Assembly (NCBI RefSeq): GCF_000184745.1
Contig: NC_014931.1
Location: 3,658,001 to 3,722,000, forward strand
Direction: 5' to 3'
DNA length: 64,000 nt
Source of the DNA: Variovorax paradoxus EPS
GTDB taxonomy: Bacteria; Pseudomonadota; Gammaproteobacteria; Burkholderiales; Burkholderiaceae_C
The translations under genes were made by a program, and so were the position numbers. The notes below the pieces were generated by a model. That model worked only from the letters and a program-made list of their open reading frames with translations, did no database searches and was not told where the DNA came from. Shown here in pieces: positions 20,479-31,397 of this stretch. Numbering within the stretch: the stretch's first letter is position 1; each line of letters starts with the position of its first letter.

Positions 20479-21276
20479 TTGAAACCGGTCGGCGTGTTCG
20501 ACAGCGGCGTGGGCGGGCTCAGCGTTCTCGCCGCGTTGCGCGCCGAACTGCCGCACGAGCGCTTCGTGTATTTTGCCGACACGGCGTTCGCGCCGTATGG
20601 CGAGCGCGGCGATGACTATGTGATCGAGCGCTCGCGCAAGGTGACCGAACAACTGATCGCCGAGCACGGCATCGGGGCGCTGGTGGTGGCCTGCAACACG
20701 GCCACGACAGCGGCGATCCATCTGCTGCGCGCCGAGCATCCGGCGCTGCCCATCGTGGGCCTGGAGCCGGCGCTCAAGCCCGCTGTGGCGACGAGCCGCA
20801 CCGGCCACATCTCGGTGATGGCCACGCGCGGGACGCTGGCCAGCGCCAAGTACGCGGCCCTGCGCGATTCGTTTGCCGGCTCGGCCACGGTTCGCGCCGT
20901 CCCCTGCGACGGGCTCGTGAAAGCCATCGAGGGCCTCGACACCGAGGCCATCGCGACGCTCTGCGCACGCTATATGGCGGAGGCCGGTCCTTTTGGCGAT
21001 GCGGCCGGCGAAGTCGACACGGTCGTGCTCGGCTGCACGCACTACCCGCTCGTCAAAGACCAGTTGCAACGTCACGCACCGGCCACGCTGCGCTTCATCG
21101 ACACCGGCGCGCCGGTCGCGCAGCAGACGCGGCGCGTACTGACAGCCGCCGGCCGCCTCTCGGGCGGCGAAGGCGGGCTGATTCTCCAGAGCAGCGGTGA
21201 CCAGTCCGTGCTCGAAGTGGCCGCCGCACGCTGGCTGCAAATCTCGCCGCAAGGTACAACGGCGACCTCCGCCTGA
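20479..21276 (+). CDS. murI: Glutamate racemase
   Basis: Makes D-glutamate for peptidoglycan. The 265-residue protein has the FDSGVGG motif (Asp8, Ser9), catalytic Cys72 in VVACNTATT and the second catalytic Cys in LGCTHYPL. Translation starts at a TTG 4 bases after the fumA stop; KPVGVFDSGVGGLS matches the family N-terminus and no ATG is available upstream. The weak start suggests translation by coupling from fumA. Confidence 0.95.
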   Translation: MKPVGVFDSGVGGLSVLAALRAELPHERFVYFADTAFAPYGERGDDYVIERSRKVTEQLIAEHGIGALVVACNTATTAAIHLLRAEHPALPIVGLEPALKPAVATSRTGHISVMATRGTLASAKYAALRDSFAGSATVRAVPCDGLVKAIEGLDTEAIATLCARYMAEAGPFGDAAGEVDTVVLGCTHYPLVKDQLQRHAPATLRFIDTGAPVAQQTRRVLTAAGRLSGGEGGLILQSSGDQSVLEVAAARWLQISPQGTTATSA

Positions 21277-21289
21277 AATCATCGCCGTC

Positions 21290-22072
21290 ATGCGTCTCTT
21301 CCTGCGCCACGCCCTGCTCCTGCTGTGCCTTTCTGCCGCAGGCTTGAGCCACGCCGCCTGCGAGAGCGGCCTCGCCGAGCGCATGCACGCCAAGCTCTAC
21401 CCCAAGCGCCCGCTCGACGAGCGGCTCGCGGCCTGCAAGGTGTGGCCGGCGTTCCCCGGCCGCAGCATCGTGGTGCTGCCGATGCCGCGCGAAACCACCG
21501 ACAAGGGCGCCAAGGTCTTCGACCTCGAGGTGCTGCTGATCCAGCGGCCCGACAACGGCAACACCGAGCGAGACACCGTCATCGGCCGCCTCCTGCAGCC
21601 CGAGGCGCTCGACGAGGACGCCACCACCGCGATCCAGGACATCCGCATCGACACCTCGCGCTACGTGCTCGCCTCCGACGCACGCGCCTTCGGCGTGCGC
21701 GTGCGCTATCGCGGCAGCAGCGCGCCGTCGAGCCCGCTGGCCAGCGAGACGGTGCGCCTCTATGTGCAGCACGGCAGCAAGCTGCGCGAGGTGCTGCAGG
21801 AGATCGAGCTCGACCACGACAACGGCGGATGGGATTCGACCTGCACCGGCCATTTCGAGAAGCTGCGCACCATGCTCTCGGTGGGCAAGTCGACGAGCAA
21901 TGGCTTTGCCGACCTGCAGCTCTCGCGCACCCTCGTTCAGAGCCATGCGCAGGAGCAGGAAGACCAGGGCTGCATCGAGAAGACGCTGCCCGCGAAGTTC
22001 AGCACGGTGACGCTGCGCTACGACGGCGAGCGGTTCAAGGTGCCGAAGTCGCTGCTGCAGCAATCGCCCTGA
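21290..22072 (+). CDS. Secreted protein of unknown function
   Basis: A 260-residue protein with a signal peptide (residues 1-22, cleavage near SHA/AC). Mature sequence has three to four cysteines and no recognised catalytic motif. Segments such as VRLYVQHGSKLREVLQEIELD and the C-terminal STVTLRYDGERFKVPKSLL suggest a beta-rich periplasmic protein. It starts 13 bases after murI and may share its transcript. I cannot assign a family. Confidence 0.7.
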   Translation: MRLFLRHALLLLCLSAAGLSHAACESGLAERMHAKLYPKRPLDERLAACKVWPAFPGRSIVVLPMPRETTDKGAKVFDLEVLLIQRPDNGNTERDTVIGRLLQPEALDEDATTAIQDIRIDTSRYVLASDARAFGVRVRYRGSSAPSSPLASETVRLYVQHGSKLREVLQEIELDHDNGGWDSTCTGHFEKLRTMLSVGKSTSNGFADLQLSRTLVQSHAQEQEDQGCIEKTLPAKFSTVTLRYDGERFKVPKSLLQQSP

Positions 22073-22160
22073 CGGGCGGCTGAACGGCGGCGCATTTTCA
22101 CGGCACCGTCACACGAAAGTACCAGCATGTGCGGTTTGTCCAGAACAACAACCGCGCACC

Positions 22161-24386
22161 ATGAACTCTGTCTCCGCCTCCCGCATTCCCTTCAAGCCCA
22201 TGCTGCTCGCCAGTGCCTTGTCTGCTGTTCTGCTGGCTGCTTGCGGCGGCGGTAGCGGGGGTGCCGCGAGCTTTCCGATCGTGCCTCCCACGGGGGCCGC
22301 GCCGCCAGTGACACAGCCGCCGGCAACGCAGCCGCCAGTGACGCAGCCACCGGTCACGGAACCACCCGCCGCGGAACCGGACCAAGTCATTTCAAAGGCG
22401 CAGTTCACGCCCAATGCCGGCACCACCGAGGGCTCGTCGGACGCATCGACCGCCTTCGCACTGCCCGACAACTTCATGCTCGTGGCCGACGACGAGGCCA
22501 ACGTGCTGCGCGTGTACCCGCGCGCCGGCGGCGCTGCGGTAAAGGAATGGAGCTACGAACTCGAAGGCCCGAAGCTGGGCAAGGAGCTCGACCTCGAAGC
22601 CGGCGTGCGCATCGGCGACACGCTGTACCTCACCGGTTCCAACAGCAACAAGAAAGACGGGGGCGATGCGCCCGACCGCTCGCACCTCTTCGCGGTGAAG
22701 GTGACCGGCACCGGCGCTGCGACCGCCTTCAGCTATGTCGGCCAGTTCTCGTCGCTCGAGGCTCAACTGGTGGCCTGGGACGCCGCCAACGGCCATGGCC
22801 TGGGCGCCAACCACTTCGGTTTTGCCGTCTCGGCCGGCGCCGGCATCGTGCCCGAGCGGGTGGATGGCTTCTCGGTCGAGGGCATGACCAGCGCACCAGG
22901 CGACAGCGCGTTGTGGCTGGGCTTCCGCGCGCCGCAGACCGGCGCATCGACGCGCGCCAAAGCGCTGATCGTGCCGGTGCAGAACTACGCCGCACTGGTG
23001 GGCGGCACGTCCACGCAGGCCGCGTTCGGCGCGCCCATCGAACTGGAACTGGGTGGGCGCGGCATCCGCTCGATCGACAAGGGCACGGACGGCAACTACC
23101 TGATCGTCGCTGGTCCGGCGGGTGCTGCTAGCGCGGACGTGGACCGCAACTTCGGGCTGTTCTCGTGGAACGGCAATCCGGGCACGGCGCCTGTCGAGCT
23201 GTCGAACGACCTGGACAAGCTGCGCCTGAGTACCGGCGGCAGCTTCGAGTCGACGGTCGAAGTGCCGGGGCCGGTGACGGCGGGCACGCAGGTGCAACTG
23301 CTGCTGGACAACGGCGACACGGTCTGGCCGGGACAGAAAGACGCTTCGAAGGACCTCCCGCCAGCGGACCAGAAGTTCGAAGGCTTCGTCGTGCGCCTGG
23401 GCCAACCGTGGGTCGACACCGCCGGCCCGGTGCTGCGCAGCGCCTCGCCCAAGGCCTCGGACGGCAGCGTCGGCGCGAATGCGAAGCTGACCCTGAGCTT
23501 CAACGAAGGCGTGCGCCTGGGCGCCGGCAGCATCGTGCTGCACAAGGCCGACGGCAGCGTGGTCGAGACCTTCTCGGCCGGTAGCCCGGCCGCGCGCCTG
23601 CAAGCCGCCTTCAACGTGATCACGCTGACACCGAGCCAGCCGCTGGCCCCCTCGACCGGCTACTACGTGACCGTCGACGCCAACGCGATCACCGATGCCA
23701 AGGGCAACGCCTACGCTGGCATCGCCGACGCGACCACGATGCGCTTCACCACCAGCGCACCGCCCGCGCTGGCGGCCGGCGACATCCTCTTCATGGGCGC
23801 GAACGCCGACAAGACCGACGCGTTCGCCTTCGTGCTGCTCAAGCCGATGGACGCGGGCACGCGCATCGTTTTCACCGACCGCGACCGCACCGCCGCCGAC
23901 TTCGACACCATCACCAACGAGAGCGCTTTCGTCTGGACCGCCGACCGCAGCCTGCCGGTGGGCACCATCGTGACCATCCAGCCGGACGTGGCCAAGAACA
24001 CGAACCCGATCGCGAACATCGGCACCGTGCAGGGCGCGGGCGGTGGCATCAGCGGCAGCTACGAGACGGTGTATGCCTTCGTGGGCGGCACCATCGCCGG
24101 CCTGGGCGACGGCGCTGCCGGCACGATCAGCGGCGTGGGGACCTACCTGGCCAGCATCACGCTGGGGCCAGTGCCCACTGCAGACGCCATTCCAGCCACG
24201 CTGACGACCGCGGGCGCCGCGATCAGCTTCCCCACGCAGTTCGACGTGCTCTACAACGGCCCGATGCTGCCGGCCTCGCCGACGCCAACCGACATCGCGA
24301 ACTTTGCGGCGAGCGTGAAGAACATGGCCAACTGGAAATTCCAGAGCAAGGCCGGCTGGCCGCTGACGAACAACAGCCTGTTCTGA
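22161..24386 (+). CDS. Large surface lipoprotein with DUF3616-like, Ig-like and lamin-tail-like domains
   Basis: A 741-residue lipoprotein: signal peptide with lipobox LLAAC (Cys28), a Pro/Thr-rich linker made of TQPPVTQPP-type repeats (about 40-70), a DUF3616-like beta-propeller domain (about 80-410; VADDEANVLRVYPR, ELDLEAGVRIGDTLYLTGS), an Ig-like SbsA-type domain (about 420-530; DTAGPVLRSASP through MRFTTSA) and a C-terminal domain starting GDILFMGANADKTDAFAFVLL that resembles surface or phosphatase-associated modules. It is probably anchored in the outer membrane. Substrate or partner unknown. It is tail to tail with the UMF1 gene, 4 bases away. Confidence 0.75.
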   Translation: MNSVSASRIPFKPMLLASALSAVLLAACGGGSGGAASFPIVPPTGAAPPVTQPPATQPPVTQPPVTEPPAAEPDQVISKAQFTPNAGTTEGSSDASTAFALPDNFMLVADDEANVLRVYPRAGGAAVKEWSYELEGPKLGKELDLEAGVRIGDTLYLTGSNSNKKDGGDAPDRSHLFAVKVTGTGAATAFSYVGQFSSLEAQLVAWDAANGHGLGANHFGFAVSAGAGIVPERVDGFSVEGMTSAPGDSALWLGFRAPQTGASTRAKALIVPVQNYAALVGGTSTQAAFGAPIELELGGRGIRSIDKGTDGNYLIVAGPAGAASADVDRNFGLFSWNGNPGTAPVELSNDLDKLRLSTGGSFESTVEVPGPVTAGTQVQLLLDNGDTVWPGQKDASKDLPPADQKFEGFVVRLGQPWVDTAGPVLRSASPKASDGSVGANAKLTLSFNEGVRLGAGSIVLHKADGSVVETFSAGSPAARLQAAFNVITLTPSQPLAPSTGYYVTVDANAITDAKGNAYAGIADATTMRFTTSAPPALAAGDILFMGANADKTDAFAFVLLKPMDAGTRIVFTDRDRTAADFDTITNESAFVWTADRSLPVGTIVTIQPDVAKNTNPIANIGTVQGAGGGISGSYETVYAFVGGTIAGLGDGAAGTISGVGTYLASITLGPVPTADAIPATLTTAGAAISFPTQFDVLYNGPMLPASPTPTDIANFAASVKNMANWKFQSKAGWPLTNNSLF

Positions 24387-24390
24387 CGGC

Positions 24391-25692
24391 TCATTTGCGC
24401 AGCGCGGCCTCGCGGCCGCGCCGCATGTCGATCGGCAGCAGCAACAGCAACCCCGCCACGAACAGCACCGCGGTCGAGAGGATCGCGATGCGCTGGTTGC
24501 CGCCCGTGGCCCAGGTGATCGCGCCGAAGCTCAGCGGGCCGATGATGCTGGCCAGCCGGGTCGCGAAAGTCCAGAGCCCGAAGAACTCCGCCAGTTGCTG
24601 CGGCGGCGCGAGGTAGCCGGTCATCGCGCGGCCGGCGGACTGGCTCGAGCCCATCGCGAGCCCTGCGATGGCAGCGGCCCACCAGAAACCGCCTTTGGTG
24701 GTCACCACGGCGGCAATCACGCAGACCGCGACCCACGCCACCAGCGTGACCGCCAGCGAGACCTTGTGGCCGATGCGGTCTTGGATGTAGCCGAACGAGA
24801 AAGCGCCGACGGCTGCGGCGACGTTGAGCACGAAGATCAGCACCATCGTCTCGCTCGCCACGAAGCCGATCACCTGCTCGGCGTAGATCGCCGCAAGCGT
24901 GATGGCGACCGCCACGCCGCCCTGGTAGCAGACGGTGCAGACCAGCAGCCACATGAAGTCGCGATAGGCGCGTGCCCGCTTGTAGGTGGCCCGCAATTGC
25001 TGCCACGCGCCAAGTTCGCCGCGCGCGGTTTTCGGCTGTGCACGCTCGGGCAAGAGCGCGAAGGTGGCGCAGGCCGCACCGCCGTAGATGGCGGCCGTGA
25101 TCAGCATCGTGACCGGCACGAAATGCGAAGCCGGCAATCCCCTCGCCTGCGACCACAGCACGTAGGCCAGGCAGATGCCGAGCGTGAGCATGCCGCCGAC
25201 ATAACCGAAGCTCCAGCCCCATCCGCTCACCTTGCCCATGCCTTCGGGCGTTGCCAGCTCAGGCAGGAAGGCGCCCGTGAGGGACTCGCCGTAGGAATAG
25301 AAAGCGTTCGAGATGATCACCAGCAACATGGCCAGTGCGACACCGCCCGAGGCGCCCGCAAAGCGCGGCGTGAGCGCCAGTGCGGCCGTGGCCAGCACGC
25401 AGCCGGTGGTGGCAACGACCAGCACCCGCTTCTTGGCACCGCGCAGATCGGCCCAGGCGCCGATGGCGGGCATCGTGAGCATCACGATGGCGTAGGAGAT
25501 GCTGAGTGCGGCGGTCCACGCAAAGGCGGCCCAAGGCGCGCCCTTGGCGATGCCGCCCACGAAGTAGGCGGCGAACACGGCGGTGATGACGACCGTCGTG
25601 TAGCCCGAGTTGGCGAAGTCGTACATCGCCCAACCGAAGACCTCGCGCTTGCGCACGCCGGAGCGCAGCGCGGAGGCGGGAAACAGGGCCAT
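24391..25692 (-). CDS. MFS transporter, UMF1 (Atg22-like) family
   Basis: A 433-residue permease with about 12 membrane segments. The N-terminal FGWAMYDFANSGYTTVVITAVFAAYFV is the hallmark of the UMF1 group within the major facilitator superfamily, related to the yeast vacuolar effluxer Atg22. Substrates of bacterial members are poorly defined, with amino acid efflux a possibility. The ATG at 25692 gives a short extra N-terminus (MALFPASALRSGVRK). Gap of 33 bases after the gene at 25726 suggests co-transcription. Confidence 0.85.
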   Translation of the reverse strand: MALFPASALRSGVRKREVFGWAMYDFANSGYTTVVITAVFAAYFVGGIAKGAPWAAFAWTAALSISYAIVMLTMPAIGAWADLRGAKKRVLVVATTGCVLATAALALTPRFAGASGGVALAMLLVIISNAFYSYGESLTGAFLPELATPEGMGKVSGWGWSFGYVGGMLTLGICLAYVLWSQARGLPASHFVPVTMLITAAIYGGAACATFALLPERAQPKTARGELGAWQQLRATYKRARAYRDFMWLLVCTVCYQGGVAVAITLAAIYAEQVIGFVASETMVLIFVLNVAAAVGAFSFGYIQDRIGHKVSLAVTLVAWVAVCVIAAVVTTKGGFWWAAAIAGLAMGSSQSAGRAMTGYLAPPQQLAEFFGLWTFATRLASIIGPLSFGAITWATGGNQRIAILSTAVLFVAGLLLLLPIDMRRGREAALRK

Positions 25693-25725
25693 GCGGCCTT
25701 GCGTTGGGCGAGTGGTTGCGGGTTG

Positions 25726-26367
25726 CTAGTGCAGGTGACGCGGACGGCGACCGCCGCCGTGGCCACCGCCGCTTCCGCCGCTGCCCGGACCACCCGTGCC
25801 GCGCGGACGCTTGCCGATTTCAAGCGAGTTCACGAGGGCGTCGAAGCGGTCGCTGAAGAGACGATCGATCTCGGAGACCACGCCACCCAGTTCGGCGCCG
25901 TCGAAATGGCGCTCCATGAGGTTGACGACGTCTTCCACCAGCAGATCGCGCTGCACCTGCATGATCGCGGCCGGGTTGGGACCGACGAACAGCATCAGGA
26001 AATCGTCGCGGGATTCTTCGTCCGGGTCGCCCTCTTCCTCGTCGAAGTCGGTGTCATAGAAGGTGACTTCGATCGCGGCGCCGCGGTCCGACAGTTCGTT
26101 CAGGCCCATGCACATCTCGTCGAGTGCCTGGCGGAAGTCTTCGTCGCCGGGGACGGTCCAGCAGATCTGCAGCGTGTGATCCTTCTGCTCGAAGCGGATG
26201 CCGGGTTCTTCTTCGTAAGTGCTGGTGGCGCCATCGGCCAGCGACTTGGCGCCTGCATATTTCCAGAGCGGCTTGAGCGCTTCCTGAATCTGCTCGAAGC
26301 TCACGTCCGAACGCAATGGCACGTCGCCATGCACATGGATCTCAAATGGAGCGTTGTAGCGAGGCAT
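25726..26367 (-). CDS. Conserved-looking protein of unknown function with Gly/His-rich tail
   Basis: A 213-residue soluble acidic protein. The first 180 residues look folded and carry EEEGDPDEESRDD-type acidic stretches; the last 30 residues are Gly, Arg and His rich (GSGGSGGGHGGGRRPRHLH), a tail that could bind metal. I do not recognise a domain. A GGAGC site precedes the ATG. It lies just downstream of the tRNA-Leu gene on the same strand and upstream of the UMF1 gene. Confidence 0.65.
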   Translation of the reverse strand: MPRYNAPFEIHVHGDVPLRSDVSFEQIQEALKPLWKYAGAKSLADGATSTYEEEPGIRFEQKDHTLQICWTVPGDEDFRQALDEMCMGLNELSDRGAAIEVTFYDTDFDEEEGDPDEESRDDFLMLFVGPNPAAIMQVQRDLLVEDVVNLMERHFDGAELGGVVSEIDRLFSDRFDALVNSLEIGKRPRGTGGPGSGGSGGGHGGGRRPRHLH

Positions 26368-26388
26368 CGAATGCTCCTTTTTTAAGTT

Positions 26389-26480
26389 TGGTACCCGGAA
26401 CGGGGGTCGAACCCGTATGCCCCGATCAAGGAAGCGGCGGATTTTAAGTCCGATGTGTCTACCAATTTCACCATCCGGGC
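26389..26480 (-). tRNA. tRNA-Leu (anticodon UAA)
   Basis: The gene reads GCCCGGATGG at the 5' end and ends with an encoded CCA. The acceptor stem GCCCGGA pairs with UCCGGGU, with a G-U first pair. The anticodon loop CUUAAAA gives UAA, and the long variable arm and GGTTCGACCC T-arm are those of a class II leucine tRNA. Length is 92 bases including CCA. Confidence 0.95.
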
Positions 26481-26511
26481 GTCAGGTTGGACATCGACGA
26501 TAACCCAAACG

Positions 26512-26549
26512 AAACAAGCCCCGGCAACGATGGTTGGCGGGGCTTGTTT
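26512..26549 (-). terminator. Terminator hairpin after tRNA-Cys
   Basis: A perfect 12-base stem (26512-26523 with 26538-26549, core CAAGCCCC/GGGGCTTG) with a 14-base loop, followed on the minus strand by a broken T-rich run. It lies between tRNA-Cys and tRNA-Leu(UAA) and so separates the two units or reduces read-through. Confidence 0.6.
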
Positions 26550-26578
26550 GTCGGATCGAATCGTGTCTAACGAGAAGG

Positions 26579-26652
26579 TGGAGGCGCGACCCGGAGTCGA
26601 ACCGGGCTAGACGGATTTGCAATCCGTTGCATAACCGCTTTGCTATCGCGCC
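26579..26652 (-). tRNA. tRNA-Cys (anticodon GCA)
   Basis: A 74-base cloverleaf beginning GGCGCGATAGC and ending with encoded CCA. The acceptor arm GGCGCGA pairs with UCGCGCC, the anticodon loop centres on GCA within GGATTGCAAATCC, and the T-arm contains GGTTCGACTCC. Confidence 0.97.
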
Positions 26653-26681
26653 ACGCAGAAAAACGAAATCGAACTTGCGAA

Positions 26682-26709
26682 AAAAAGGGAAGCATTTGCT
26701 TCCCTTTTT
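26682..26709 (-). terminator. Terminator hairpin after tRNA-Gly
   Basis: GGGAAGCA (26687-26694) pairs with TGCTTCCC (26697-26704), flanked by A and T tracts that extend the stem and provide the U-run. It lies directly downstream of tRNA-Gly and before tRNA-Cys on the minus strand: a classical rho-independent terminator, possibly leaky. Confidence 0.75.
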
Positions 26710-26715
26710 CAAAAC

Positions 26716-26791
26716 TGGAGCGGGAAAAGAGTCTCGAACTCTCGACCTCAACCTTGGCAAGGTTGCGCTCTACCAACTGAGCTATTCCCGC
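26716..26791 (-). tRNA. tRNA-Gly (anticodon GCC)
   Basis: A 76-base cloverleaf beginning GCGGGAATAGCTCAGTTGG and ending with encoded CCA. The acceptor stem GCGGGAA pairs with UUCCCGC; the anticodon loop in CCTTGCCAAGG gives GCC; the T-arm holds AGTTCGAGACT. A consensus-like promoter precedes it. Confidence 0.97.
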
Positions 26792-26805
26792 GTTTCGAGC
26801 CTCGA

Positions 26806-26835
26806 ATTATATACCAGTTTTTCGAGGCCTGGCAA
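26806..26835 (-). promoter_or_regulatory. Promoter of the tRNA-Gly gene
   Basis: On the minus strand TTGCCA (26835-26830) and TATAAT (26811-26806) are separated by 18 bases, and the tRNA starts 14 bases after the -10. The -10 sits inside the arms of a GCCTCGAA...TTCGAGGC hairpin (26799-26828) just behind lon, so lon transcript end and tRNA promoter overlap. Confidence 0.6.
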
Positions 26836-26845
26836 ATTCGCGCCT

Positions 26846-29287
<2,442 letters not shown>

Positions 29288-29297
29288 GCGAAATCCT

Positions 29298-30563
29298 TTA
29301 CGCCTTCTTCGCTGCTTCGCGGTAGACGAGCAGCGGTGGCTTGTTTTCGTCGATGGTCGATTCCTCGACCACCACCTTGTCGACATTGGTCGCGTTCGGC
29401 AATTCGAACATGGTGTCGATCAGCGACTGTTCAAGGATCGAACGCAGGCCCCGTGCACCCGTCTTGCGGGCCAGCGCCTTGCGTGCAATGGCCTTGAGCG
29501 CCGCCGGGCGAATCTCGAGGTCCACGCCTTCCATTTGAAGGAGCTTGGTGAACTGCTTGACCACCGCGTTCTTCGGCTCGGTCAGGATCTGGACCAGCGC
29601 ATCCTCGGAGAGTTCCGCGAGCGATGCGACCACGGGCATTCGGCCCACGAGTTCGGGGATCAGGCCGAACTTGATCAGGTCTTCGGGTTCGACTTCGCGA
29701 AACACCTCGGTGATGCTGCGCTGCGCCTTGCTCTTGACCGTCGCGCCGAAGCCGATACCCGAGGCCTCGGTGCGGTTTTCGATGACCTTCTCCAGGCCCG
29801 CGAACGCACCACCGCAGATGAACAGGATGTTGGTCGTGTCGATCTGCAAGAAGTCCTGGTTCGGGTGCTTGCGCCCGCCCTGGGGCGGCACGCTGGCCAT
29901 TGTGCCTTCGATGAGCTTGAGCAAGGCCTGCTGCACGCCCTCGCCCGACACGTCGCGCGTGATCGAGGGGTTGTCGGACTTGCGCGAGATCTTGTCGATT
30001 TCGTCGATGTAGACGATGCCGCGCTGGGCACGCTCGACTTCGTAGTTGCAGCTCTGCAGCAGCTTCTGGATGATGTTCTCGACGTCTTCGCCCACGTAGC
30101 CGGCTTCGGTCAGCGTGGTGGCGTCGGCCATTACAAAGGGCACGTCGAGCATGCGCGCGAGCGTCTGCGCGAGCAGCGTCTTGCCCGAGCCTGTGGGGCC
30201 GATCAAGAGGATGTTGCTCTTGCTGAGCTCGACGTCGTCGCCCTTGGCCTTTTCCTTGTGGCGCAGGCGCTTGTAGTGGTTGTAGACCGCCACCGACAGC
30301 ATGCGCTTGGCCGGCTCCTGGCCGATCACGTAGTTGTCGAGGTTGGTCTTGATCTCCAGCGGCGTGGGCAGGTCGCTGCGCGCTTCGCGCGCCTCTTCAC
30401 CGGCCGGCAGCTCGTCGCGAATGATTTCGTTGCAGAGATCGATGCACTCGTCGCAGATGAAGACCGAAGGGCCCGCGATCAGCTTCTTGACCTCATGCTG
30501 GCTCTTGCCGCAGAACGAGCAATAAAGCGTTTTTTCGCTGGAGGAGCCTTTTTTTTCGGCCAT
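29298..30563 (-). CDS. clpX: ClpX, ATPase subunit of the ClpXP protease
   Basis: The 421-residue unfoldase recognises substrates and feeds them to ClpP. The N-terminal zinc-binding domain has cysteines at 15, 18, 37 and 40 (CSFC, CDEC); the AAA+ module has Walker A GPTGSGKT, Walker [11 protein letters not shown] and an IGF tripeptide in [10 protein letters not shown] that docks on ClpP. The pore loop is in this module. A terminator separates it from clpP upstream, so it probably has its own promoter in 30564-30607 as well as read-through. Confidence 0.97.
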   Translation of the reverse strand: MAEKKGSSSEKTLYCSFCGKSQHEVKKLIAGPSVFICDECIDLCNEIIRDELPAGEEAREARSDLPTPLEIKTNLDNYVIGQEPAKRMLSVAVYNHYKRLRHKEKAKGDDVELSKSNILLIGPTGSGKTLLAQTLARMLDVPFVMADATTLTEAGYVGEDVENIIQKLLQSCNYEVERAQRGIVYIDEIDKISRKSDNPSITRDVSGEGVQQALLKLIEGTMASVPPQGGRKHPNQDFLQIDTTNILFICGGAFAGLEKVIENRTEASGIGFGATVKSKAQRSITEVFREVEPEDLIKFGLIPELVGRMPVVASLAELSEDALVQILTEPKNAVVKQFTKLLQMEGVDLEIRPAALKAIARKALARKTGARGLRSILEQSLIDTMFELPNATNVDKVVVEESTIDENKPPLLVYREAAKKA

Positions 30564-30607
30564 GGACAGATGCCTCGTTACAGGGGTATGGACAATGATA
30601 ACTAAAC

Positions 30608-30644
30608 AAAAACGGCGTTTCCCGTGTGGAAAACGCCGTTTTTT
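30608..30644 (-). terminator. Rho-independent terminator after clpP
   Basis: AACGGCGTTT...AAACGCCGTT form a stem of about 14 pairs with one bulged base and a short loop, followed on the minus strand by TTTTTGTTTAGTT. It lies 30 bases behind clpP and before clpX. Confidence 0.85.
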
Positions 30645-30674
30645 GCCTTTTGCGCCACAGGGCGCCGGGCAGTT

Positions 30675-31283
30675 TTAACCGCGCTTGGCAACGACCTGGT
30701 CGACCAGACCGTAGTCCTTGGCCTCATCGGCCGTGAGGAAGTAGTCGCGCTCGGTGTCGGTCTTGACCTTTTCCAGCGGCTGGCCGGTGCGCTCGGCCAG
30801 GATGCGATTCATCTGGTCCTTGGTGCGCAGGATGTCGCGCGCATGGATCTCGATGTCGGTCGCCTGGCCGCGTGCGCCGCCGAGCACCTGGTGGATCATG
30901 ACCTTCGAGTTGGGCAGCGAGAAACGCTTGCCCTTCTCGCCGGCCGCCAGCAGGAAGGCGCCCATGCTGGCCGCGAAGCCCAGGCACATGGTCGACACGT
31001 CGGGCTTGATGAACTGCATGGTGTCGTAGATCGCCATGCCGGCGCTCACGCTGCCGCCCGGGGAGTTGATGTAGAAGGAAATGTCCTTCTCCGGGTTCTC
31101 GCTCTCCAGGAACAGCAGCTGGGCCACCACGAGGTTGGCGGTCTGGTCGTTGACCTCGCCCACCAGGAACACGATGCGTTCCTTCAGGAGGCGCGAATAG
31201 ATGTCATAGGACCGTTCGCCGCGGCCCGACTGCTCGACGACCATCGGAACCATGCCGAGGCCTTGAATTTCGTTTGCGATCAT
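30675..31283 (-). CDS. clpP: ClpP, proteolytic subunit of Clp proteases
   Basis: A 202-residue serine peptidase that forms the double heptamer degraded-substrate chamber with ClpX or ClpA. The catalytic triad is visible: Ser106 in [11 protein letters not shown], His131 in VMIHQ, and an Asp around 180 in the KVKTDTERD region. A GGAGAG site precedes the ATG. It follows tig on the same strand (gap 114 bases with an intercistronic hairpin), in the conserved tig-clpP-clpX-lon order. Confidence 0.97.
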   Translation of the reverse strand: MIANEIQGLGMVPMVVEQSGRGERSYDIYSRLLKERIVFLVGEVNDQTANLVVAQLLFLESENPEKDISFYINSPGGSVSAGMAIYDTMQFIKPDVSTMCLGFAASMGAFLLAAGEKGKRFSLPNSKVMIHQVLGGARGQATDIEIHARDILRTKDQMNRILAERTGQPLEKVKTDTERDYFLTADEAKDYGLVDQVVAKRG

Positions 31284-31341
31284 GAATTAGCTCTCCGGGA
31301 AGTGGAATCGTTCGCTGTGTATGAACTGTACGCCTGAGTGA

Positions 31342-31375
31342 AATGGGGCTCGTGCCGCAAAGCACAAGCCCCATT
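31342..31375 (-). terminator. Intercistronic hairpin between tig and clpP
   Basis: AATGGGGCT...AGCCCCATT continues into GTGC/GCAC, giving a 14-pair stem with one mismatch and a 6-base loop. No U-tract follows, so attenuation or transcript processing is more likely than full termination. It sets tig output relative to clpP. Confidence 0.5.
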
Positions 31376-31397
31376 GGCGTTGCGGTCAGCGACGGGA

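Noticed and set aside
22280..22370. TQPPxTQPP tandem repeat in the lipoprotein as a possible separate repeat element
   Set aside because: It is a coding linker in frame with the lipoprotein, typical of surface proteins, not an independent DNA repeat.
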